Source: Membranipora membranacea (taxonomy: Eukaryota; Bryozoa; Gymnolaemata; Cheilostomatida; Membraniporidae). From it: a stretch of DNA of 60,000 bases. The first letter of the stretch is position 1. Each line of letters begins with the position of its first letter. The stretch is taken from positions 16,119,387 through 16,179,386 of the forward strand of contig OU612069.1 of NCBI GenBank assembly GCA_914767715.1, given 5' to 3'. The translations under genes and the position numbers were made by a program. The notes under the pieces were generated by a model that saw only the letters and a list, made by a program, of their open reading frames with translations, was not told the origin of the DNA and did no database searches. Shown piece after piece: positions 24,243 to 35,900 of the stretch.

Positions 24243-25482
24243 CGCATCCATCGATTAACCACTCATGACCCCAAATTGATGTAAAAATCGCCTCATGTAG
24301 CCAAGGCTTAAGTTAAGATCAACTCTTCTACATTAGTCAAAGTGTTCCGAGCACAGCCCTCATAGATAAGTCAATAGAATAGCTTTTGTTTTCCCATTAT
24401 GTGTATTGTTATGTATTGCTATAGCATTGTGTGTTAAACTGCAGATGTAAATTTAGCAGCACTGTATTACGTCGTTTTAAGAATTCCAAACACAGAAAAT
24501 GGATGAGAAGGCAAAAGTAAATTCAGCAAGGGATCAGTGATCTTAATGTACATGAGAGGATAAGATTAGATTTATTTTAATCCCCACATGAAGGATTATT
24601 GTTTGAATTATGGTGGTTTAAAATTTTGTGGCAATTAATTTAGTTAGCAAGCATTGCGTTCAGTATGAATATGAAGTGGTAAGTGATCTGTTGAATAGAT
24701 GATTCAGCAGTTTTTCTCCTCTGGTTGGTATTCTTGATTGTGGCCCACTTATTAGACTAAATCTATATTTATGACGTTATACCGTAGTGCATGGAACTAC
24801 AGCTTCTGCAAACTACAAAATAAAAGCGTTTTACTGATACTAAAAATCTATATCATGATTATATAATGAGCAGCATTACGTTACTGTATATACATTTTTA
24901 TCTTTTGAGTTTAAAGAAAAAGACTGGTCACCTGGCAGAGAAAAGCAATCATCCATACTGATTGCGCAATTGCTATCCTCCTATACTGCTATATATACAC
25001 ATATACGAACATCTATGTTTTGATAGTATCACAAAATCTTTTGTCAATGGCGAAGCCTAAAAAGAAAAAAACCTATCGCTGATCAAATGCGTGATAAATT
25101 CTTTCCGTTTTCTTATCAATTTCTTTAATGCTTCAAACCACCTCCTTAGCACCAATATCAACATCAATATCAACACATTTTCATCATTTTATCACATATC
25201 TTTTCCGGCACATCTGCTGTCGGCTCATCTTGACGGTAAATAGGATCAAATAGTTTGATCGAAAAGGAGCCAAGTGCCAAATTGTGATTGGTTATAGGTC
25301 GAAGCTAAGCGGTTGTCAGATTACCAGGTAATTTCCTGGCTCAATGTGGGATTATTTTCAACAACTATAATCCAATACTTTTCCTTTTCCTTTTTCATCC
25401 TTTGATTGGTCGGATTACATATTAACATTTCCTCATGACCCTGAATTAACACACCCATCAACTGAGGTTCAATCAAAGAAAA

Positions 25483-25655
25483 TCCCCTAGAAAGCTAAAT
25501 AGAGTGGCCTAAAAATGCTATAACTGAATATTCCATGACTGAATCAGCAGCTCATTTTGCTAAGGGTGGAATTAACAGCACCCCTCCTGGTGATGCTTCC
25601 GCCTCACCTCAAACTTTTGCCTCCCCTACTATTTTTCTTAGCTACAGCCCCGATA
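25483..25655. mobile_element. MITE-A copy, reverse orientation
   Basis: Begins CCCCTAGAAAGCTAAATAGAG and ends TTGCCTCCCCTAC...CTACAGCCCC. It shares GTGGCCTAAAAATGCTATAA with the copy at 41216 (there AGGCCTAAAAACACTATAA). Confidence 0.6.
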
Positions 25656-27054
25656 TGGATGTGTTATATTCTACCCACAGGTAAACTGCTGGTGATGGTC
25701 TGTTCCTTGTGGTGTTTATTTGCGATCAATCATCAAACTTAGGCTCAGTAGAAGAAAGACAAGGGAACGAGGTAGATAGGTACGCTTAAAAAAAAACATC
25801 ACTAGTGGCAGCCATGCGATGCTATGAAAAATAACTAAATATGTTGATGGCAATTTCCAAATAACATATTCTATTTTTGGTTCTATAAGTATCCTTCAAG
25901 TTTTGTATATAAACAAGCAAAACAATATTCAAACTATTTAAAACTATTCAAATCAATTTTCTACCACATCAAACCATTACAATTAAGACCCAAGCAAATT
26001 TATAAAATAACTTTGTAACGGAGTTACTCGTTGTTATGTTTGAACTAATATCAATCTCATCACATACCATATTTCCCCCATGCTGGTAGACACCTGATGA
26101 TTTGACAACGAATGGTAGATGTCCATGTTTCGTAACAGAGGTAACGTGACTTTGCTAATACTTTATTGCCATTAAAACCCTATCGATGGCCATTTAGATT
26201 GGTTTATTGGTGTGATTAACTGGCCTTTGTGGTTTGTCAACCTTATATATAATAAAAACAGCTATTTGTATAAATATGTACGATGGGATTCAAAGTCATT
26301 GCAGTCGATAAGTTTTATCCTATTGTCAAGAAATTTAACAATGGATGGCAAAAATGAAAATCTATTATCATAGCAGGTGACGGGAGGTAATCATGGTGTT
26401 GGAATACGATCTGGGTATTCCATCATGCATAAACTCAATTTTTACCATTGCAAGATTATTTTGTGTAATTGGATACGATTACTGCACTAATTATTGTCTC
26501 AGCCCCTGATAACGTTAATTTGTTTTGGAAAGGTTTGACACAAAACTGATTAGTGGAAACAAATTACCATCAGGTACCAGGTATAACTTAGTAATAATTT
26601 TTAATGCTAATCTCACTTCAAGATCAGGAGATGGTCTGCTAATCTGCTTACAATTTCCATCTGAAATACAGAATAGTCTTTGTATGGATAATATAGGCTG
26701 TCCTATCTCTTGCGCGTTAAATTAAGATTTCCATGAGAGCCTCGAGCGAACAAATTGGAGAGAATACGTAGTCATTTGAGCACTTCACCATATGGTTTGC
26801 TTCTTATACAGTCATGGATTCCAACAAGATGTTGAGAAGTTGTGATAGAAATCAGTTGATATTATGTACAGAATTTATTGAACGGGTAATACACCAACGA
26901 AAATGATCTTTGATAAGGTTATAGTCAGTCCATATGCATTGTTTCACAAATTTAAAAAAAGTATGAAAACAGAATGAAAATTTTACTTTCTTCTCTTCGT
27001 TATTTGTTCAGACTTATATCGTTGTCTATGGTTTGTTAGAGTTTTTGCGATTAA

Positions 27055-29784
27055 TCAATTGTTGCCTTTTCTCTGCACATCAAACTGCTCTCGTACCCAG
27101 TAAGTTCCGAAGCTCTCCACTATTGTGATACTAAAATGAGAAAGAATATGATTATTACCAACTGCTTCACGGTTGAAAGGTTTTTGCAAAGTTTGAACAG
27201 AAAAAACATAAAAACACAAACTATTGATCTCTCTCAATCTTTGATCGTCGATTGAGTTAAAGCAAAAGTCAGGGAGTGAATCAAAATGAAGTAGATACCA
27301 AAAGAGTACCAATCATTGTATATGTTCTTTGGAACATAAGCTTTTAACCATGGAGGTCAAATAAACGCTACACTATGCAATCTCGATAGAAGATGTCAGA
27401 TTGTACCTCTTGATCCACACACATTCGACCAATAACCAGTAACAGAATCAAAATCATAATATTGATTATTTACTTGACAATAATGTTGGCATTGATTGGC
27501 TTGCGAATGCGAGCGAGCCAATACCATGTCAGATTAAACTTTCCCGAATCCTTTTGATTATAGTGAACATGAACATGACTCAGTTTCATTTTCATTTTAT
27601 CTCAATTGATGCTTTCAGCTCCCCGGTGTTGGCTCTCCTCCCCACCCAACAGCAAATAATACAAGGTGTCACTCTTTTTGTAGCGAGACTTTTCAAGGTT
27701 TAACTCTCTGTGTGAAAATCAATATTCAGAATGAACAAAATAATAATAATAATGATAATAATAATAAATAATAATAATAATAATATCAGAGCCACCACAT
27801 TGGCTTCTATCTACTTACAAGCATTTTAGATCTTTAGCTCTGTCTGCTTCTGGTATATCGAAGATCATACGAGCTCGTCCTTTGATGCCGTTACGTGTAT
27901 GGGTGATTGCCTGATTATTACACACACTCTGGTAGATGCTGCCGGCTTTGTTGATCGTTCCTATTCTGTTATTGGCACTGTCTCTGATCTGTACTAGAAG
28001 ACCTTTGAACCCTCCTCGACCTTTATTTTCTGTTTGTGAGGATATGACCACTAGAGAAAAAGAATAAACATTATTTATATTAATTATTTTATAATAATGA
28101 TAAATTTGTGACTTACTATGATGGCACTATACTATTTATTGCATTTTCTTTACTGCCAGATTTAATTTATACATTTAATTTAATCTTGATCAACAAATTA
28201 AAGTAACCACAAACAAAAAAATACAAAAAACGATATATATATTCTGATGGATTTACCCTAGAGGAGCAAAGCATTCAATTTCACTCTACTTATGGTAAAG
28301 TATTACAGAGATTACATAAGAGACATTCACAACCCTGTTCCATGATTTGGAATCGCGCAAGGATGGTAATGCAACTTTTTTTTGTCTCCTTGTAACTGCA
28401 GGAAAGTATCCTGCAGTAGGCATATATATAGCTTTTAATTCGTAAGCTAAGAAGCCTCTCTCATTATAATATTTTCCTATTGGTAGCACTTGAGCCCAAA
28501 ATGTAGGGACATAACAAAGAGATATATTAATATGATGATATGAACTTTTATCTGATGATCGATGATCAAAGCGCTGTGTTGAATATCGCATTTTGAGGAT
28601 GAGTGCTATTTGCGGTATAGATGGTTCGGCAGTTTTTCCAGTGGTTGAAATCATAGATCAAAGAGTTTAATAGGCTAAGAGCTAGAAGTTTATCCAATTC
28701 CTCGGTCAGATTAAGGTTAATTTGTTGTCAAATAATCATATTAATTTCTTCGCCAAGTAACAATATCGCAAATAAAAACAGGTGATGGATTGTAACCCGA
28801 TGGATTTGGTTGGATTATGTCATGCGCCTCTGATTCGACATTTCTGCATAAGCCCAATGGTCGCACCCAGCAGCTCAGGTGCTATGAAAGAACCAAATAT
28901 CAGCATCTTCTAAGAGTCAACTGTGAGTTTAAAATGATAAAGGTTTCACTCGATGTCGACAAGCATGATTTAGACATGAGTTTAAAGGACAATACACACA
29001 GAACGTTTGGTTTGCAGAGGTCTGAACAACATTACCAAGTGAGCATATGATGCATAGTGGTTTGATCAGCAGTTGCAATCATAGTGTACAGACCAGTTTA
29101 CATGACCCCAATTTGTCAACATAATTATCTCAGCTAATCCGCTGTCAGTGTGTTTAGGCCTTGAAATCCACTACTAAGTCACAATCTAGGTTACCATTCA
29201 AAAAAGCCATTTTAGCGTTTCACATAGAAAGTCTTCCATGTGAACCCAATTCTTTTTTTTATTAGGATTAAATGTATCTCATTATGAGATTATCCTGATA
29301 TTTAATATCCTGGACAGGCACAAGGCATTGATCATAGCGGGAAGTTGAGTAAAACAGAAAATCGCATGAAGATATGTCAGGAGTTTAATGTTGACGTAAC
29401 TGGTGACGCCTGTTCTAGCCTGCCTGCTTGCTTTGTTCAGTTCGCCCAACGAACAAAGCTTGTCAAGACAGGTGATGGTCTGCTCCATATGGGTGTAATA
29501 TATCTCTATTTGTTTGCGACTTAATCAATAAATTTGGCCTCAAATTTTGAAAGCATACTAGACTTACTTACACAGCATACTGGGGTGGGGATCTTACCTT
29601 TGATTCTTCCATTGGTGGATTCCTGACACTTGACGTCAAATGGTAAGGATCTGGTTTGAGGATCAGCACCATGACCTGGTGTCATAGCATCGCATTGATC
29701 TGACCTGCCGCTATCGGGGGCACCAGAAGGGTATGACAGAACTACAGCTATCGAAGCTGAGAGCACCAGAAGTTGTAGCTTCAT
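27055..29784 (-). CDS. Small secreted reeler-domain protein C
   Basis: Exons 29784-29598 (phase 1 out), 28050-27819 (phase 2 out) and 27130-27055 give about 164 aa. The start is the ATG at 29784 (MKLQLLVLSASIAVVLSYP), a good signal peptide; upstream in-frame codons exist but add no sensible leader. The reeler opening QCDAMTPGHGADPQTRSLPF is followed by FKGLLVQIRDSANNRIGTI, SVCNN, LKC and TIVESFGTYWVREQF. It has the same four Cys and intron phases as A and B. The introns are larger (about 1.5 and 0.7 kb). Donors GTAAGA and GTAAGT. Probably secreted; function unknown beyond the domain. Confidence 0.88.
27739..27785. repeat. AAT/ATA microsatellite in intron 2 of reeler C
   Basis: Simple trinucleotide run of (AAT)n with single interruptions. 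Confidence 0.9.
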
Positions 29785-30345
29785 CGTTGTTAGAGTCTGC
29801 GTACCTGACACTGCAACAAAAAATATAAAATTGGTTTGACAGTGGAGATGGTGGTGATTTGGCCTTGACTGCATGGCAGCATCAAGATAAAACTACTGCC
29901 ATCTCAAGTTAACCACATCAGACTGTTAGACTGTCTTTTATGCTATGGTAAGGAGTGGCCAAATAAAGCTTATGGAGACACAAAGATATTACACTTAAAT
30001 AATGGGAATAAGCTCCACTGAATATCTTTACACTGCAGATCTACGTTCTTTGTTTGTACCAATGATAGCTTTTATAAACGAAGAATCTGATGAATAGTTA
30101 TGTAAGCTAACATTTAGAGGTCTCCAAACTTAAGAAACTCAACTCGAGCTAATATTATTTGCTCTTCCATGGTATGTCATTCAGTGTGCTATTGCAACAG
30201 GATGAGATAACTACTGTGTTACTTACCTCACCAATATTAATTTTCACGGCTGAGAGTCGAATCTACTGCTATGTAATCTAAGGCAAATTCAGACAGTGTT
30301 TTCTTCAGCTCGTTAGGCTGGACTAGCTGATGGTGTTAAGTTGAG

Positions 30346-30472
30346 GTGATCACACTAAAGGTTCAAGAGTCACGTCCAGCTTCTAGAGGATTCTAGCAAA
30401 GATTGATCAAACTAGAGGTTCGATAATCACGACCAGCTTTGAGAGGATTCTAGCAAAGATTGGTCTATTAGC
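30346..30472. repeat. Imperfect tandem duplication, 2 x about 64 bp
   Basis: Both units contain AGAGGATTCTAGCAAAGATTG and CACG(T/A)CCAGCTT and lie about 560-690 bases upstream of the reeler C start. This is a possible upstream control region, but no function is shown. Confidence 0.7.
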
Positions 30473-32913
30473 AGGGCGTCATCTCATCTTATACCTTGTA
30501 CGTATCTGTGAGTACCATGACCATAGCTTAATCCTTATTACCAGGATTTACCATCAATTATATATCGATCAAAGGCTTGACAATGGCCATTTAGATCGGT
30601 TTATTGGTGTTACAATCTGCTTTTGCGGTTGTTGGCACCATAAAAAAAATATTAATTGTTTGTTTGATTTTGCAGCATGATTGAGTGTTATAAAACACTG
30701 AGTATGTCATAAATTTTCACAATGAACGTAAAAGTCAATGTGTATAGCCCATAGACTTAATAATAAACAGTTTATTATGATATAGCCATAACATTGTGCT
30801 ATGTCAAAATACAACAATCTGGAGAAACATTGATTTGTTTTGTGTATTCCAATCACATAACGTAACATGGAAACAAAGGCGTGATTGTCTCACTCACTCT
30901 GTGCTAGGTGTGGAGCGGTTCTTAATCCTAGCGATCTAATTTCATGATGGTGCTGAAATCCATTGTTGTCTTTTGCAACAATGATCAAACCCAAACACAA
31001 AGGGCATTTATCCCGTCCTTGGTATATGGAGAGAGGCAGAACCTCCTGATGATTTGTTGTTTTAAGTCCTCCAAGCCAAAACAAACTTTTTTTAAACAGT
31101 ATTATGAGCATCATTGCCAACTTTTCCAGCCAAATAACTAAACCTTGTCCTATTTGGGAATGTTTCAATAACAGATTTATCCGCTATTTGTCCATCCTAA
31201 AGCGGATCAAGTGTGGATAAACCCTGGACAGCCACTTATCCATATTACAATTTCACCTTCCAACTTATCCCATATTTATCCAGATTTTATCTTCATCCCC
31301 TGCTGAGGGCGGTGGAAGGCTGGATAAATCTTGTGAGCGCGGATTTTTTCAAGTTTCAGGATTCAGAGAAAGAAAACAGAAAAAACAAACAATAAACAAA
31401 TGTAATGTCTTCTTCAAGTGTGCAATGACAATATCTAGCTATTTTGTTCGCAAACTGGCCACAGATTATTGGAACATGGATAGCAGCCAAGATCTGGCTG
31501 ATTGGTGGAAAACCCTGGGGACAAGGATGAGTTATACACATTCCCATTGAAACCACATCTTGTGTCACAGGTTTGCCAGATGACGAAGCTGTTGTCTACA
31601 TCAAACTGCATTGAACACCAGTACGCTGATGATTCTGTTTGCTTTGGACCTGGAATATCAAGCTGATGGTATTTGGACGATTACAACCAAATGTTTATGT
31701 AATAGTGAATCGACCCAACAGGAATTTAGACTCAACCTAGTCTTGGTGCTACACCAGCCGCATGTATCCAATCATTCCACGTTTTAATAAACTTTGCTGC
31801 AGCAAAATAACACTTACAGCCGTGGGAGCATTTAGACTAGAGCGTATCACACAACTTTTACTCAACAGGAACTTAGTGCTCATACAGCTACAAGCGAGTT
31901 GTCGAGTTACATTTAATAATATTATTGCACAAAATCCAAGCTGCAGCTGTTGGAGCACGTCTAGACAAGACCTAAACGCCTTTAGCTTCAAACTCAGGAA
32001 ATAACTATCACAGGCAGGAGGAGGTAATTTTCGTAACTTTATTTAAAAACGATAGAGCTCTATACAACACCAAGCAAACTATTTAGGTTAAACAGATAGA
32101 TGATCAATGGTAAAAATCTACAGAGATAAAAATAATAGTGACATTTCAACAGCATATTAATATAATGAGTGTTACTCAGCGATAAGAGAGTTGGCTAGCC
32201 TATGCATCGGATCTGATTGGTTGTCTCTCCCACCCAACGACCAATCAAAGCAGACGCATCGGTTAGAGCTGGCTATAAGGTCCAACGAAGGATGATGTTG
32301 GAAGCTTTCAGCTCTGCTAGTGCACATACCAACTGGTTTGCAAAAGCCATATCGTAACCGCCGCCCTTTCCGAGTTGATGCAAAACTAAACAAAAGGTGA
32401 TGATCCGGGGCTATTAATGCGCAAGCATTATTTACAACTGCAATGACGGCTTCCAAGTTCTGATGCAGAGTTAGTTGGAGGTTAGGTCAGTGGTGTTTCA
32501 CTGTTTGACAGCTAGGCACCCCAAACAACCTACGAATATTCTTGTTGCATATTTTTGCACTGAGGTGAAAAAAGAGCTGAGATCTTGTAAAAGCCGAAGC
32601 TTGTTAGCCAACACTCTGCAACACAACTAGTAGAAGTATTACATCACATTATGTGGCATAATTGGTTTCCAGGTGGAGTGAGGGGGAAGGGAGGGGGAGA
32701 CGGGCGTGTTAGATGAGTAGAGAAATATTTGGCCATGCTCTGAATTCAAGCGTAATCATATCTTAGCTGCTATCAACAGTTTGTGAGCTGATATCCAATT
32801 GGTCTTTGAGAACCGTGAATCCAATTTGCTGACATACTATTGGCTGAAGGGTTGAGTGTACTATCATCCGATTGGCTGTAGGGGAGAGTGTGCTGATATT
32901 TGATTGGTATAAT
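30473..32913. other. Intergenic region between reeler C and DCUN1D
   Basis: No supported gene. Open frames at 30890-31168 and 31749-32004 overlap on both strands and have no motif. The sequence near 31150-31340 repeats the words GATTTATCC and TTATCC. No full element could be delimited. Confidence 0.4.
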
Positions 32914-35900
32914 TCAGGATTCCATTTGGCTAGTTTGTAGCTGAGGTCGAGCATATTCCACAAAGTCGTCTATTAATACTGGCCACGCCCCTAGAATAAA
33001 TACATACAGAGGTTAACTACATCATAAACGCAACTTGCAGGGATGAATCCAATCTTAGTAACCAAAAATGTTGACTCTCTCTGCTCCGGACAGGTAAACT
33101 ACTTACATCCAGCCCTGGCCATACACATTGGCAATGATATCCAGCTACAATGAAGAAACATGTCTCAAGTGTATCCACCAGTATGTATATACTCATTTTT
33201 CGTCCAGGTATTCCTGGTTGTTCATGATGGGACGTTAGGATGACTGGTGAATACATTGTTGGCTCAGCGTAAGACACCCATGTATACACTTGGCCAATTC
33301 TCCCATGAAACACCAGTTTATAAACTTATGTACACCTGGTGTATACATAGTAGTCATACACTGACAACTGAGAGTCCCATGAAAGACCAGTGTATATTTT
33401 GGTGTATAATTGGTGTATACAACTAAGTCAGCCACCTGACACATGGTGTGTAGTCAGAGAAAGGAATATAGCAGTTCATCAATAAATCTAATAACAATAC
33501 CAAAGAATATAGCAGTTCACACCAACATGAGTCTTTGAGTTAGTCCCGTTGGTACGATTAGGGATGAAGATGTTGTTGGAGCAAATTGAACCTTAAAATG
33601 CTGCTGCCATTTAGGGAAATGTGTGATGATTTATTCTGTATATCTTAAAGATAAATTATTATGGGTAAATAATTTGCACAAACTTAATGTCAAAACGAGT
33701 GAGTGAAATCTGCGAACTAGGTAAAATGTGACATTTTTACTGTGTTACTCGTTTAATTTAATGCCATCGTCACCAAGTCCATTTATTTCAATCCCAGATT
33801 TTGACAATCAGTTTCTGCAAATAATTTGCCTAGTAGGTGAAAATTCTGAAATTGAAGCCTCAATTAGTGATATACTGAATTTTATGCCACACACTTCCCT
33901 GACGGCAGCAGTATAGGACCTGAGTTGTAGCAACACTTATTTGGGACAAACAGGCGCTATTACCTGTGGCTGAGTCATTGCAGTCTAATCAAAGGCTAGT
34001 TTAAAAGTGATCAAGTTGTCGTCGGGTCGTCGTCTATTTGACATTCCATTATAAAGCACCGCTCAACCGATTGAGGTATGGTTATGTGGTGTGGCTTAAA
34101 ATGGAACGCCACCTCCAGCAACCAGGCCAAAATCGGAGCACTAAACTAGCCTTTGATTAGAAGACTGCAATGACGCAGTCACAGCAACTTCCAGATTGTC
34201 TGATGTCAATAAGTGTTGCTACAATAAAGACATCAAATTGATAAAAATGTGTATCTTGTGGGGTACACTAATCATTGTACACTGAACATCAATACTACGC
34301 TATTATCACGTGTATCTCTGATCGTGAAAGTCAATTTAGTATGAGTACCTTACACGCCCTTATTGGTAAAATTGTACTCGGGTCGTCACACCAAATTACT
34401 TTTGATGGTACTCATGCTAAGTGAATGAGTTCATTATCCATCGATCAGAGATATACATGCAATAGTATACATTTCATCGGTGTATCTTGGGGGGGGGGTT
34501 AACTTAGCCGATGTGTTGGCTCTGATACTATTGATGGTTGGGTGAGAAAGAGAGCTAATGCCAGGTCACAGAGATCACCTATTGAGATATAATGGATGTG
34601 AAACTGCATTATTTAACACTTTCTATAATATATATAGGTACTTTCAGGAAAGTATCATCTCATTTGAGATTGACTCTTTTCCACCCACCAGCCAATCAGA
34701 GCCAACACATTGGCTCTTTTCCACCCACCAGCCAATCAGGGCCAACACATTGGCTCTTTTCCACCCACCAACCAATCAGAGTGCACACATTAGCTAGGGT
34801 TCACTCACCTTCCTCGTCATAATTTGACATTGTTTCATTGATAATATTAGCAAAATCCAGTAATAAGTACCATGTATCCTTAGGTATACTTCTTTTGTGA
34901 TGTTCCTGTAAGAGATTAAAGCTATGTATATAAATATAAGTTAAGAACGTACCAAGAGATCGTGAGGATACATCAGAAAAAACTGCACTGCATAACTTGT
35001 AAGACCAAAACAGAAGTTAACATAACATGCGTATGAGACAAACTCCCTGATGCAAGAATAATATTTTTCTTGGAAAATATAAATGGAGTTGTTTTCTCCT
35101 TGAGATTTTCATATTTAGAAGGCAACTCCAAGTTATAAGTTGAAAATGTAAAAACATTGAGGTGATCAGCGCACTAGCTCTCCCTATAGATACAGCGATG
35201 ATGCATTATCAATTTCTCAACTACATCATGAGCTAGATTAAAATACAAATCACACGATTGACACCCAAATATTCTGTAGACAAGTTTTCATAGGACTGAT
35301 GAGCCTAGCTATATCCACTATGAACAAAACTATGTAATATATATGATGATGATTTTTACATCTAATTTGGCATCTAGTTGGTTCAGCAGGCAGATAAGAA
35401 GACACCTAGGTCACTGACAGTAAACTAAAATTCAATCCTCAAACACTGGCTTTATCCAAGGCAGGTGCTCTTACCTACTGAGCCACCTTGGTGCAAGTGC
35501 ACTAAACTAACTGACCCGCCCTTTACTCCTATATTCATATGCCTATGATCAGGAACTCAAACTGTCTGATTAAAATACTAGATAAGAGCTAGAGATTTAA
35601 CCACAGATAATACCTGCAACTTATTGCTCACCTTATCTCCATGATTCACTCTACTAGGTGCATGTGTGCCTATTCTACAATGTTATACCATTGCAGGCAG
35701 TTGCAACGACATGAGTTCAATTTTACTAATTGGGGGCAGGTACGTGTTAGGAACTCGCACTAAATTGACTCTTACGATCAGAGATACACATGTTAATAGT
35801 GTAGTCTCGATGTCAGTGTGACATCAAATGCTAGATGATAGATTTAACCATGGATGGCTGGATGTGACCTCACGCTTTATAGATCTTCTTCTTATGCTCA

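Larger units (their letters stand above)
22843..27054. other. Intergenic region between reeler B and reeler C
   Basis: No supported gene. It contains MITE-A remnants (23345-23441; 25483-25655, opposite orientation) and the hairpin at 24160-24242. A block near 26175-26240 (GGCCATTTAGATTGGTTTATTGGTG) recurs at about 30582-30615 upstream of reeler C, which suggests that flanks were duplicated with the genes. Open frames at 25557 and 26525 are short and motif-free. Confidence 0.45.

Noticed and set aside
27485-27660. A fourth MITE-B copy in reeler C intron 2
   Set aside because: Some end words match (GATTGGC, GTTGGCTCT, CCACCCAACAGC), but the arms do not align convincingly.
31749-32004. 80-aa ORFs on both strands near 31.8-32.0 kb
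   Set aside because: Mutual shadows with no homology, start context or splice partner recognised.
34558-34822. His/Pro-rich repeat protein around 34.6-34.8 kb
   Set aside because: The repeats come from the 3 x 40 bp MITE-B array in a DCUN1D intron; two frames are open only because of the repeat.
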